Part shown: in pieces, positions 18,901-26,991 of the stretch
How positions within the stretch are numbered: the first letter of the stretch is position 1
How the letters are laid out: the number at the start of each line of letters is the position of its first letter
Assembly: GCA_009885955.1 (NCBI GenBank)
Contig: VFJS01000008.1
Span: 1 to 64,000 of the forward strand
Origin: Spirochaetia bacterium
Lineage (GTDB): Bacteria; Spirochaetota; UBA4802; UBA5550
Direction of reading: 5' to 3'
Length of the DNA: 64,000 nt
Translations under genes and position numbers: made by a program
The notes under the pieces: generated by a model
Databases searched by the model: none
The model's input: only the letters and a program-made list of their open reading frames with translations
What the model was told of the DNA's origin: nothing

Positions 18901-19656
18901 ATACTGATCATGAGAAAAATCATGCCTGTCCCTTGATTTGAAGATTAATTTACCATTTAATGAAAAATCTATATAGCCTGTCTTGCCAAGGATTAGATAA
19001 TAATCATTTTCTTCAGTGACAGTTAGTTCGGTGTGGAAATAAAAGAATGAATTCACTGTGTCAGGGTTCAGATCTGTAATGTTTGATATTCCCCTCCTGT
19101 CCATGGGACCGCTGATCCATCCAGTGTCATGGTACCTTCCACTGTACAACCGGCTTTTTTCCATTCCTTCCGAGGACGGGTTTGATTTTTCGAATTCATC
19201 GATGCTGCTGCAGGAAAAAGGGCCAAGGATATGGAAATTCAAAAAGCCCGATTTATTCAGGATGTCGCCGGCCTCGGCAATCCTTCCTTTTCTTAAATAA
19301 AGAAAGTTGAGAAAGTGTATGGCCCTGGAAGCAATGAACCTGTTTTTTTTAACGAGAGGATGTTCAAGGAAACTTTCTATCGCGCCTATCCCGTCGTCGA
19401 TAAGTTCCGGAAAAACAATGAGCTCATTCATCCTGAACAGGTTAGTTTCAATGAGAACAGGGTCATCAACCTCTTTTATCCATTTTTTCAGTAAAGTTAG
19501 TGCCTCCCGGTACTTTCCTGTGGCCTTCATAATGAAGTATTCCCTCTCAAAGGATCCGGAAATATCCCGGGGTGCAGCATTGCTCAGAGCAAAAGCATTG
19601 CTCAGAGTAAACATTATGAAAAAGGTTGATAGAATGAATTTTTTTCCGGTTTTCAT
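15964..19656 (-). CDS. Large exported TPR, DUF3857 and transglutaminase-like protein
   Basis: 1230 residues. A signal peptide covers about 1-30. A wide TPR-like helical region spans about 30-600, interrupted around 150-290 by a beta-rich segment resembling a carbohydrate-binding jelly roll. A DUF3857-type domain (about 660-830) precedes a transglutaminase-like core (about 870-1000) with the triad Cys in GDCKD (about 919), His in NHAVCF (about 962) and Asp in FLDGT (about 982). Substrates of DUF3857-transglutaminase proteins are not known; peptidase or cross-linking roles in the envelope are proposed. The signal peptide contains an 18-base tandem duplication made of the RAYT-locus motif. GAG is the only weak ribosome site. 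Confidence 0.88.
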   Translation of the reverse strand: MKTGKKFILSTFFIMFTLSNAFALSNAAPRDISGSFEREYFIMKATGKYREALTLLKKWIKEVDDPVLIETNLFRMNELIVFPELIDDGIGAIESFLEHPLVKKNRFIASRAIHFLNFLYLRKGRIAEAGDILNKSGFLNFHILGPFSCSSIDEFEKSNPSSEGMEKSRLYSGRYHDTGWISGPMDRRGISNITDLNPDTVNSFFYFHTELTVTEENDYYLILGKTGYIDFSLNGKLIFKSRDRHDFSHDQYYLKVRLAAGTHKLLIKAADADGSIKLSLRATGREGETLTKPGGNNSKPGSEGRLLDASLFPSLNYLIKKETPAEKESFMAGYLLFVSGLSTDDNGAMNRYFSSISRKSLYFSWANFYAGKSEKSLEKKDRYFREADESGSSGMEPLMELIHMKLSSGFYADAYEMISRLNELSRHSIIHSWFMAKFFYHKKWNHEAVKTAGNLLLTEFPSLGHSLLYKMYLEEMKYDLALKSMKALEDMDRYNKTLSMEISDTFIKSGYYDKSISTLSGLTYVFKDDVELILSLARTAELTGPPEAALPYLSAAIKSSPYNKNILRKMGEIYYRINRPGLAVYYLRQASSLDPDNYQLKKFLSVISGEINETGDYLYNGTIAGLLSSAEKYRNEQAVILLSETAARVSLDGSSEKWIRKIVLINDESAIKDFNTQYIIVDPDVETVENVRCIVIHDGSRINSTGRYRKSLSDPESRLYYDLEAIVIPVISLRKGSILDLSYTVKNRNRKEYRDYFGEKIMLGGEYRTILTNIVVSCQEGKKLINYNKNIDGRSIEIFKKNGKVIWKINVQNLHPRKKEESMPHYSDILPAVYFTTHINWDECHAWYRHLLKNRIHASGEMKKILKVILAPNDTDIEKVRKIYYHVTGNIRYVGFELGIGGIQPREAALTYASRMGDCKDISLVLIALLREAGIDAGLALLRTSDRGAANLSIPFIGEFNHAVCFVKINSMASGTIDLFLDGTVTDSGFREIPDSITGVTALVLSDDRYFFKNIESPMYLPNSQKAFTRVTLDRDGNASLERRLIFSGSSAAEARAELKNSEKKIMVLNEYWNRRYPGAAISGLKIESINPDMPVSYSYTVNIPSLAQAGGDEMIMRSFLIPTENYTNLSFVKNRLSSILLPSKIQVCETVEYFIPDGFRVFSIPESREFKNSKFSAGFTFIKEKKLIRAASVINIIHRDINADEYIHFREFTKTITGKELERIILLRD
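19582..19610 (-). repeat. 18-base tandem repeat of the RAYT-locus motif in a signal peptide
   Basis: Two copies of GCTCAGAG(C/T)AA start 18 bases apart (19582 and 19600) and are both preceded by GCATT. On the coding strand they encode T-L-S-N-A-F-A-L-S-N-A inside the signal peptide of the large transglutaminase-like protein. The 18-base period keeps the reading frame. Confidence 0.65.
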
Positions 19657-19944
19657 TTATAACTACTCAAAATTTTTTATCATGAAAATAATTGAAAATT
19701 ATAAAGGCATCAGGATTTTTTTATAACATTTAGAAACCATTTTGCCGCCATCGTGTCAAGCAAACAATAGCGGCATCTCCAAAAAATAGAATGTTTCTGC
19801 GGTGAGGTAATTTTCTTATTTACAAATTTATTCATATTTTTCAAATATCATATGGAGCAGCTGCTTGAAAAGATTTTTAGAATTATATATAAGCCATTCA
19901 AATAAAAAATTGAAAGCGGCAGGAATGCGGAAATAACATCTAAA

Positions 19945-21348
19945 ATGAAAAATAAGAAAACATTCAAAGAGAAATTTTACAGGCGCTCATCATTTGATGC
20001 CCCGGTGGAGGAGCTGTTCCGCTGGCACGCGAGGCCCGGGGCCCTGGAGAGGCTGAGCCCGCCCTGGGACCCGGTTAGGGTAGTAACCAAGGAGGGGGGC
20101 ATTGATGACGGAGGTACGGTTAATCTCAAATTGAAGGGCGGGCCTTTCCTGATAAACTGGTCTGCAAAACATGGCGATTATATTGAAAATATGCTGTTTC
20201 GTGATATCCAGGTAAAAGGGCCCTTTGCTGAATGGATCCATTCCCACCATTTCATCCCCGACGGAGCCGGGAGAAGCATTCTTGAAGACAGGATAGATTT
20301 CAGGTTTCCCATCCACGGTATCACCGCGCTTTTTTTTAAAGGGATGGTACTCCAAAGGCTTGAGCGTATATTCCGGTACAGGCATGATATCACCGCCGGT
20401 GATCTGAAGAGCCACGGCATGTTACATGGGAAGAAGAAGAGGCCCATGAAGATTGCTGTTTCAGGCTCGCGGGGGGTCATCGGTTCCGCGCTGGTCCCCT
20501 TTCTCCTGACCGGGGGCCATGATGTATTATCTATCGTCAGGGTGAAGAGCGGCAGGGATGATGAGATTTTCTGGGACCCCGAATCCGGCCGTATTGATAA
20601 GGAGAAGCTTAAAGGGGTTGATGCAATAATTCATCTTGCAGGGGAGCCGATAGGAAGGGGGTTCTGGACGCGTAAAAAGAAGAAGAAGATTATTGACAGC
20701 AGGGTGATGGGCACCAGGCTTCTGGCCGATGCTATGGCAGGGATGAAGAACGGCCCGGGAATTTTAATCTGCGCTTCGGCTGTAGGTTTTTACGGGAACC
20801 GGGGGGACAGAACTCTTACTGAGAAAGATACTCCCGGTGATGATTTTATATCCACGGTCTGCAGGGAATGGGAGGATGCTGCAGGATCTGCGCAGTCGGG
20901 CGGGATCAGGACGGTTTTCCTCAGGCTCGGAGTTGTACTTACGCCTGCAGGGGGAGCTCTTCAGAGGCTTTTCCTGCCGTTCATTCTGGGGCTCGGGGGG
21001 AGAATCGGCAGCGGGAGGCAGTACATGAGCTGGGTCGGTATTGACGATGTCCTGGACACAATAAATTTTATTCTTTTTGATAAAAAGATTCACGGCCCGG
21101 TAAATGTTACATCACCCAATCCCCTTACGAACGGTGATTTTACCAGGATACTCTCGGGCGTTATGAACAGGCCGGCATGGTTTGCAATACCTGAGCTGGC
21201 AGTGAAGATACTGTTCGGCCGGATGGGCAGGGAGGTTCTTCTCTCCAGTGCGAGGGTGATGCCGGAAAAACTTTTGAATGCCGGTTATGAGTTCAGGCAT
21301 GAAAAGGCCGGGGATGCCCTTGAACATCTGCTTGGATTAAGAAACTGA
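19945..21348 (+). CDS. SRPBCC domain fused to TIGR01777 epimerase-like domain
   Basis: 467 residues. Residues about 5-150 form a SRPBCC (polyketide cyclase-like, START-related) ligand-binding domain. Residues about 165-460 are a TIGR01777/YfcH-type short-chain dehydrogenase with a modified nucleotide-binding loop (AVSGSRGVIGSAL), the strand D-A-I-I-H-L-A-G-E-P-I and the active-site region SAVGFYG, ending in a DUF1731-like C-terminus. This fusion is recurrent in bacteria, but the substrate is unknown. It is followed after 18 bases by a polytopic membrane protein, probably the same transcript. The 288-base upstream spacer contains no gene, and I see no convincing promoter or ribosome site. Confidence 0.9.
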   Translation: MKNKKTFKEKFYRRSSFDAPVEELFRWHARPGALERLSPPWDPVRVVTKEGGIDDGGTVNLKLKGGPFLINWSAKHGDYIENMLFRDIQVKGPFAEWIHSHHFIPDGAGRSILEDRIDFRFPIHGITALFFKGMVLQRLERIFRYRHDITAGDLKSHGMLHGKKKRPMKIAVSGSRGVIGSALVPFLLTGGHDVLSIVRVKSGRDDEIFWDPESGRIDKEKLKGVDAIIHLAGEPIGRGFWTRKKKKKIIDSRVMGTRLLADAMAGMKNGPGILICASAVGFYGNRGDRTLTEKDTPGDDFISTVCREWEDAAGSAQSGGIRTVFLRLGVVLTPAGGALQRLFLPFILGLGGRIGSGRQYMSWVGIDDVLDTINFILFDKKIHGPVNVTSPNPLTNGDFTRILSGVMNRPAWFAIPELAVKILFGRMGREVLLSSARVMPEKLLNAGYEFRHEKAGDALEHLLGLRN

Positions 21349-21366
21349 AATGGCCCTGGTGAAAAG

Positions 21367-22485
21367 ATGAACACCGGGATGAGGGCGGTTTTTTTTATCA
21401 TTATGGCAGCTGCCATGTTTTTCGGATTTCTCCACCTCTTCGTCAGCACTGCCGGGAATTACAGTTTTGAACGCCTTCATATATTTCTATTTAACCTCTG
21501 CGCCGGAGGTACATTGATCCTCTGCCGCACTGCCGGCACCTGGAGTTTTGCATGGAATACATCATTATTTCTCATAATGGCAATAATTTATTCCATCCTT
21601 GCATTTTTACATATCTACCCCCCGGTAATAATTATTTCGGTTTTCATGCTGTTCATCGTGGAGCATGAAAGGTGGAAAAGGTTCTCACCCTTCCCGAAAA
21701 ATTTTTTTTCCACAGCATCCGGCGCTTCTGAGAAGTTCCACCATGCCGCACTCCTGTGCCTGTCAATGGGCCTTATTATTTCGGCACTTGTGATTATCAA
21801 TAATGAATTTTACCGGGTAGTTTATTTTAAGAAGCTTGTACTGAATACATTCTTCCTGGGGTTTTCCTTTCCAGTCTCGCTCATAACAATGTCAGTGATG
21901 TTTTCATTCATAGAAGGGAAGGGTGAAAATAAGAGGAACCTCCTGAAAAATTCGGCCTTCTGGACAGTGAACATGGGGGTTATCATTTTTTTCATTTTCA
22001 TTCTTTTAGAGAAATTCATGCCACAGCTTGTTGTGACGCTGATTCTTTTTGCTTCGGTGACGTCAATATTCATTATTTTTATAAGGCATGCCAGCGGGGA
22101 TCAGGAAAAGGCCTTCCTCACCTCAGGGATGGTATTTCTTCTTTTTGCAGCCGTTACCGGGATACTCTATATAATCTTTGGTTTTCTTTCCTATAATAAT
22201 ATGTATCCTTTCAATGATGCTCTTATGAAATTCATTTTAAAAACCCATGCCTTCGCATCACTGTACGGCTGGAACCTCAGCGGTATGGCCGTTATCGCGA
22301 GAAGGGAAAATTTTCCAATCAAACTCAATTTTTCCCGGGTAATCATTCACCACTGGTTCACCGTAATAGTCCTTGCCCCGATAGGGTATTACAATCCTGT
22401 TGCCGCTGTTTTTGCTTTTCTCTCTTACGTGGTACTCCTTGGAAATATTTTTTTCAGCCCAGGCAATTCAAAAAAATCTGCCTAA
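21367..22485 (+). CDS. Polytopic membrane protein of unknown function
   Basis: 372 residues, strongly hydrophobic, with about ten to twelve predicted membrane helices over the whole length. Helix loops include H-Y-P-P-V-I and a conserved-looking K-T-H-A-F-A-S-L-Y-G-W-N-L-S-G near residue 295, whose His could bind a metal or quinone. There is no transporter signature I can name. It lies 18 bases downstream of the SRPBCC-epimerase gene, so it is probably co-transcribed with it. The end overlaps the convergent pirin gene by four bases. Confidence 0.78.
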   Translation: MNTGMRAVFFIIMAAAMFFGFLHLFVSTAGNYSFERLHIFLFNLCAGGTLILCRTAGTWSFAWNTSLFLIMAIIYSILAFLHIYPPVIIISVFMLFIVEHERWKRFSPFPKNFFSTASGASEKFHHAALLCLSMGLIISALVIINNEFYRVVYFKKLVLNTFFLGFSFPVSLITMSVMFSFIEGKGENKRNLLKNSAFWTVNMGVIIFFIFILLEKFMPQLVVTLILFASVTSIFIIFIRHASGDQEKAFLTSGMVFLLFAAVTGILYIIFGFLSYNNMYPFNDALMKFILKTHAFASLYGWNLSGMAVIARRENFPIKLNFSRVIIHHWFTVIVLAPIGYYNPVAAVFAFLSYVVLLGNIFFSPGNSKKSA

Positions 22486-23345
22486 CCCGGTTTGCGCCGG
22501 TGCTTTAAAAAAGTTCCGTTATTGTACTCTTCAAAGGCAGTCTCAAGTTCTTCCTGCGTGTTCATGACAATGGGCCCGTACCAGGCAACAGGTTCGCCTA
22601 TGGGTTTCCCTGATACCAGGAGAAACCTCAAACCTTTCATGCCGGCTTTAATGAGCACCGAGTCTCCGTCGCTGAAAATTACAAGGTTCTCCCTGTCAAC
22701 CTCCTTGCCTTCGCCTGATTCAAAATGGCCCGACCCTTCGAGTGTATAGGAAAATACTGTGTAGTCCCTGGCGGTCTTGTGTTCGAATGCAGATCCGGGA
22801 GGCATGGTGATGTCAAGGTACTCAGGATCTGCAATGATGTTCTTGGCCGGCCCGGTAACTCCTCCTGCAGATCCGCAGATGACTTTTGCCCTGACCCCGT
22901 TTTTCAGGACAGCCTCCGGGATATCCTTTCCTTTTATATCCCTGTATCGCGGGTCCATCATCTTGGACCCAGAGGGGAGGTTCACCCAGAGCTGCAGGCC
23001 CCATATTCCACTTCCGTTTTTCGGCATTTCTGAATGGATAATGCCGCTTCCCGCAGTCATCCACTGAACATCACCGCTTCCAATCACTCCGCTGTTGCCT
23101 ATGCTGTCTCCATGTTCCACCTGCCCATGGATAACGTAAGTGACAGTTTCAATTCCTCTGTGCGGATGCCACGGAAAACCTGCCAGGTAATCCGACGGGT
23201 TATCGGAATGAAAATCATCGAGGAGGAGAAAGGGGTCAAGGAGCGGCGCATCATTATTTCCAAAGGCCCTTTTAAGCCGGACTCCGGCGCCTTCGATGGT
23301 TGGTATGCTTTTATGAATTTTTGTAACTTTTCTGTATGTACTCAT
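22482..23345 (-). CDS. Pirin family protein
   Basis: 287 residues with the bicupin pirin fold. The N-terminal cupin carries the metal-binding set FPWHPHRGIETVTY, then GDVQWMTAGSGIIHSEMP, which supplies the two His plus His/Glu ligands expected for iron. The C-terminal cupin (about 180-280) is shorter on ligands, as usual. Bacterial pirins include quercetinases and redox-responsive regulators, and the substrate cannot be predicted. The ATG is preceded on the minus strand by GGAGGTACC, a good ribosome site. It is monocistronic as far as can be seen. Confidence 0.93.
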   Translation of the reverse strand: MSTYRKVTKIHKSIPTIEGAGVRLKRAFGNNDAPLLDPFLLLDDFHSDNPSDYLAGFPWHPHRGIETVTYVIHGQVEHGDSIGNSGVIGSGDVQWMTAGSGIIHSEMPKNGSGIWGLQLWVNLPSGSKMMDPRYRDIKGKDIPEAVLKNGVRAKVICGSAGGVTGPAKNIIADPEYLDITMPPGSAFEHKTARDYTVFSYTLEGSGHFESGEGKEVDRENLVIFSDGDSVLIKAGMKGLRFLLVSGKPIGEPVAWYGPIVMNTQEELETAFEEYNNGTFLKHRRKPG

Positions 23346-23624
23346 GGTACCTCCGATTATACATATTAAAACGTATTTTCATGCCTTTTTTTATTAGGTA
23401 TGAAATCAGGAATAATGTTGCTGATAATCCTGATTGGGGGGTAAAATAATATTCTTAGAATATTTATCGATTTGTCATTTTTTTTATTGTCATTACCTGA
23501 TAGAATGAATATTTTATATGGGATAACAGTTGGTATTTATGAATTTTTACATATCAGTGCCTTAAAGGGAACCGCCTCTATTATATTATTCATGGTCCCT
23601 GTAAATTTTATTTGGAGGTTTTTT

Positions 23625-24203
23625 ATGAATCAGAGGAATTTTTATGCGGGTATTTTCGCTTTTATCATGATTTTTATTTTATCATGCAAGCCCAATGTGG
23701 AAAATGAGATAAAAAATTATGCCATGAACGTGGAAACAGTCACAAAGAAGATAGCCAGGTATCCCCAGTTCAAGGCGATACTTGAAAAGTTTCTGGCCGA
23801 TGCAAAGGCAAAGTGGGATGCGGGGAATGCCATAAGCGGGGGAGAGGAGAAGGCAAAGGCCCTCAAGGCAGTTAACGAAATGTTCATAGACAATCCCGTA
23901 GCAAGGGGCCTGGGTTCCTATGAAGGCCATATCGACAATGTAAGGAAGCTGCAGAAAGAGCTTGCGGCTGTTAATGACAGACAGTATGCCTACACCATAT
24001 CGCGGGCGCTTGTCGACGGCGACAGGGCCGTTGCTGAAGCCAGGGATATAGTATTCAAGTCTGTCCCGAAAGACGAGGCTGACGGCGCTGAGATCATTAA
24101 AAATGCCAACGGGGTCCTCATCTCCAAGGAGGGCGACCTGAACCGGCTGAAGAAAGCGGTGACACCAAAGACCGAAACTCCGGCGCCGGTTAAGAAGAAA
24201 TAA
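23625..24203 (+). CDS. Exported lipoprotein, helical
   Basis: 192 residues from ATG 23625, chosen because GGAGG lies at 23614-23618 and the start exposes a lipoprotein signal (MIFILSC). A longer TTG start at 23472 would add 51 residues without a ribosome site. The mature protein is helical and Lys/Ala/Glu-rich with coiled-coil tendency (about 30-150), and ends with a Pro/Lys-rich tail (KTETPAPVKKK). The family is unrecognised. It stands alone between the leftward pirin and the RadC-family gene. Confidence 0.8.
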   Translation: MNQRNFYAGIFAFIMIFILSCKPNVENEIKNYAMNVETVTKKIARYPQFKAILEKFLADAKAKWDAGNAISGGEEKAKALKAVNEMFIDNPVARGLGSYEGHIDNVRKLQKELAAVNDRQYAYTISRALVDGDRAVAEARDIVFKSVPKDEADGAEIIKNANGVLISKEGDLNRLKKAVTPKTETPAPVKKK

Positions 24204-24532
24204 GTTTCATCAGCAATACCGGAAAGATTACCTGAAGGGCAGGGATGATGCCAAATCCTGCCTTATCAGGTTATTCGCTGAATTTCATATTTGCCATCGT
24301 CCCCGGCGCCCCGGCAATAAATATCCAGCTCTCTGGCAATTTTTATGTAAAAATATTTATCAAATGATGAAGCTCTTCATGGCCGGAAATCAGGCTGTTG
24401 AGGTGTAACATGTACCGGCAGGTTCCGGATTGCCAAGCATTTTATAAACAGCAGGAAATTTTATTTCATATTCATTATCTCCATTCGTATATAAATAGGA
24501 GAGCATCGAATAATTAAACAGGGGGATAAGAA
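24204..24532. other. Intergenic region without recognisable feature
   Basis: 329 bases between the helical lipoprotein and the RadC-family gene. I find no open frame, tRNA or clear hairpin-plus-U-run. Only the ribosome site AGGGGG at 24521-24526 before the RadC-family start is convincing. Confidence 0.5.
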
Positions 24533-25207
24533 ATGAAAAAGGACAACGGCAGCGGATCCATGCTCCCCATTCAGAAATGCATGTCAGGGCATGATGTTAA
24601 AAATCTTTCCGATGCTGAGCTCCTTGCCATCATACTTGGTACAGGGTGTAAAAATTGTGGTGTTATGGAGCTCTCATCTCTTGTTATCGGGAAGTTTGAA
24701 GGGCTCTACGGCCTTCAGAATTCAGGCATCAGGGAGCTGGCCGGCCAGAAGGGAATAGGTGTTAAAAAAGCTGTGAGGATCCATTCGGCTTTCGAGCTGG
24801 GGATTAGGGTTATAACAGATTCAAAGAGCGTGGTTCAGGTCAGTTCCCCTGAAGCAGTCTGGCGGCTCCTTCTTCCTGAACTTGCCGGTCTTCAAAATGA
24901 AAGGTTTTTTGTCCTGGTTCTTAATAACAAAAATTGCCTGCTGAAAAAAAAATTGATCTCCATGGGAACCGTTTCCGAAGCTATTGTCCATCCCAGGGAG
25001 GTTTTCCGCGATGCAATCAGGGAAGGAGGTACCGGGATAATAATTTCTCATAATCATCCATCAGGCATGCTTGCCCCTTCCCGCGATGATATCATTACAA
25101 CAAAGCGGATTGAGGAGTCCGGGAGGATTATCGGAATACCTCTCCTTGACCATGTTATTATTTCCAATAAATCCTTTTTCAGCATGAAGGAGAACGGAAA
25201 TATTTGA
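24533..25207 (+). CDS. radC: RadC family JAMM-domain protein
   Basis: 224 residues of the RadC/UPF0758 family. The N-terminal helix-hairpin-helix-like part (LSDAELLAIILGTG, residues about 22-36) is followed by the JAMM/MPN+ domain (about 105-220). Zinc-site residues are in SHNHPSGMLAPSRDD (His, His, Ser, Asp), with an upstream Glu in VSEAIVHPREVF. Length is normal. Despite the historical name, a role in DNA repair is not established; related proteins occur on mobile and competence loci. The ribosome site AGGGGG is eight bases before the ATG. No linked mobile genes are visible. Confidence 0.92.
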   Translation: MKKDNGSGSMLPIQKCMSGHDVKNLSDAELLAIILGTGCKNCGVMELSSLVIGKFEGLYGLQNSGIRELAGQKGIGVKKAVRIHSAFELGIRVITDSKSVVQVSSPEAVWRLLLPELAGLQNERFFVLVLNNKNCLLKKKLISMGTVSEAIVHPREVFRDAIREGGTGIIISHNHPSGMLAPSRDDIITTKRIEESGRIIGIPLLDHVIISNKSFFSMKENGNI

Positions 25208-25479
25208 AGATAAATTTCTGGATATATTCTTGACTTATGCGGCTGATGATTTGATACATCACCATATTAATAACATATCAAAAAAATAATAATTTTTCAT
25301 GGCGCCCTTAATTCTGAAATAGAAATCATGATAATAAACAATGTATTATGATTTTTTTCATATCAAGCCGGCTAAAAACAAAGAAATTCCGGGAAATTGC
25401 TGCATATGACATGTTTATTTCCCCGATATATATTACAGCATAAAATTTTATGGTATATGATTATTTTCTGGGTGTCTGA

Positions 25480-26847
25480 TTGGAACTAAAAAAAGAACTG
25501 GGATTGCCAACTGCAACACTGGTTGTCCTGGCATGCATGATTGGCACAGGTATTTTCATAACAACAGGGACTGTACTGGAAATATCCGGGAACTCCCTGG
25601 AAGTTCTGCTCCTGTGGGGATTGGGAGGGGTTGTCGCGCTCACCGGTTCCCTGTGCTATGCCGAACTGGCGACCATGTGGCCCCATGTAGGCGGAGAATA
25701 CATCTACCTGAGAAATTCATTCAATCTTCTCCCCTCTTTCCTGACAGGGTGGATCTCACTTGTTGTTGGGTTTTCAGCTTCCGTGGCAATAAGCGCCATA
25801 ACCTTTGTGGAATACATGAACCAGTTTGTGCAGAGTTTCCTTGGGCCCCAGGCCGGAATTTCCACTTTCCTGTCTGAACCTGTTGCGCAGAAATGCCTGG
25901 CTGCGGTAGTAATATTAATTTTCGGAGCAATCCACATACATGGGGTAAAATCCGGGAGCAGAATTCAGAATGCTCTTACTATCATGAAGCTCGTCATTAT
26001 TTTTCTTCTGATCGTGCTTGGATTCTATTTCGCGGACTGGAGCAGGGTTGATCGGCTGTATGCGTCTTACCCGAAACAGTCTGCGGCAGGAAGTCAGGGG
26101 CTGCCCGGCACCGGGCTTGTTCTCCTTATCATCATGTTCTCCTATTCGGGATGGAGCGGCGCCTCCTACATCGCCGGAGAGATGAGAAATCCCGGAAAGT
26201 ACCTCCCGAGGGCCCTTTTTCTCGGTACTGTCATAACAATGGTTGTGTATATATCGCTCAATGTTGTCTTTCTTCTCTCCTCGCCTGGAGAGATGATCAT
26301 GGGACAGGAGACAGTGGGGGCAGTTGCAGTCCGGAGCCTTTTTGGAACCAGGATGTCGATCTTCTTTACGCTGGCTATTGCGCTTATTCTTTTATCATCC
26401 ATATCAGTTGAGATGATGATAGGCCCCAGGGTTTACTATGCCATGGCGAAGGACAAGATGATCTTCCAGTTTCTTGCGCGTATCAATCCCAGGTTCAGGA
26501 CTCCTTCACTCTCCATTTTAATTCAGATTTTATTATCAATACTCTATGTCTTTATCGGCAATGCGAAATTTCTCATGGAGTACATGGGCTTTGCGCTGGG
26601 GGTATTTCCAATACTTACTGTCATCGGGCTCATCCATATGCGCATCAAAAAACCTGACATCGTAAGGCCGTTCAAGGTCCCTTTTTACCCGGTAACACCG
26701 ATAGTATTCATAACAATATCAACCTTTATGATGGTTACAAGCTTCATGGCCTGGACCAGTACATCAAAATTTGCCATCATAATCATTATACTTGGAATTC
26801 CGGTTTTTTATCTCTGGCGCCTGTATATGAAAAAGAAACCGGCATAA
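25480..26847 (+). CDS. APC-family amino acid permease
   Basis: 455 residues with about twelve membrane helices of the amino acid-polyamine-organocation family. The first helix shows CMIGTGIFITTG, the G-x-G-I-F substrate-binding break, and helix 6 has MFSYSGWSGASYIAGEMRNP, typical of LAT/SLC7-like or YjeH-like exchangers. The start is a TTG at 25480 because it gives the usual N-terminus LGLPTATLVVLA and no ATG precedes the first helix; the ribosome site is weak. Substrate is unknown. It is isolated from neighbours by 272 and 144 bases. Confidence 0.9.
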   Translation: MELKKELGLPTATLVVLACMIGTGIFITTGTVLEISGNSLEVLLLWGLGGVVALTGSLCYAELATMWPHVGGEYIYLRNSFNLLPSFLTGWISLVVGFSASVAISAITFVEYMNQFVQSFLGPQAGISTFLSEPVAQKCLAAVVILIFGAIHIHGVKSGSRIQNALTIMKLVIIFLLIVLGFYFADWSRVDRLYASYPKQSAAGSQGLPGTGLVLLIIMFSYSGWSGASYIAGEMRNPGKYLPRALFLGTVITMVVYISLNVVFLLSSPGEMIMGQETVGAVAVRSLFGTRMSIFFTLAIALILLSSISVEMMIGPRVYYAMAKDKMIFQFLARINPRFRTPSLSILIQILLSILYVFIGNAKFLMEYMGFALGVFPILTVIGLIHMRIKKPDIVRPFKVPFYPVTPIVFITISTFMMVTSFMAWTSTSKFAIIIIILGIPVFYLWRLYMKKKPA

Positions 26848-26991
26848 AAAATTACAGGTAATACTGCATTAATCATTGACATTTCCTCTGCTATTGGTTT
26901 TTTTATTATACAGGCTGCTTTAAAAATCAACGGCCATAGTAAAATGAAATCAAGGATCATGGATTCATTAATTTCCCTTTAAAATTCCTTT

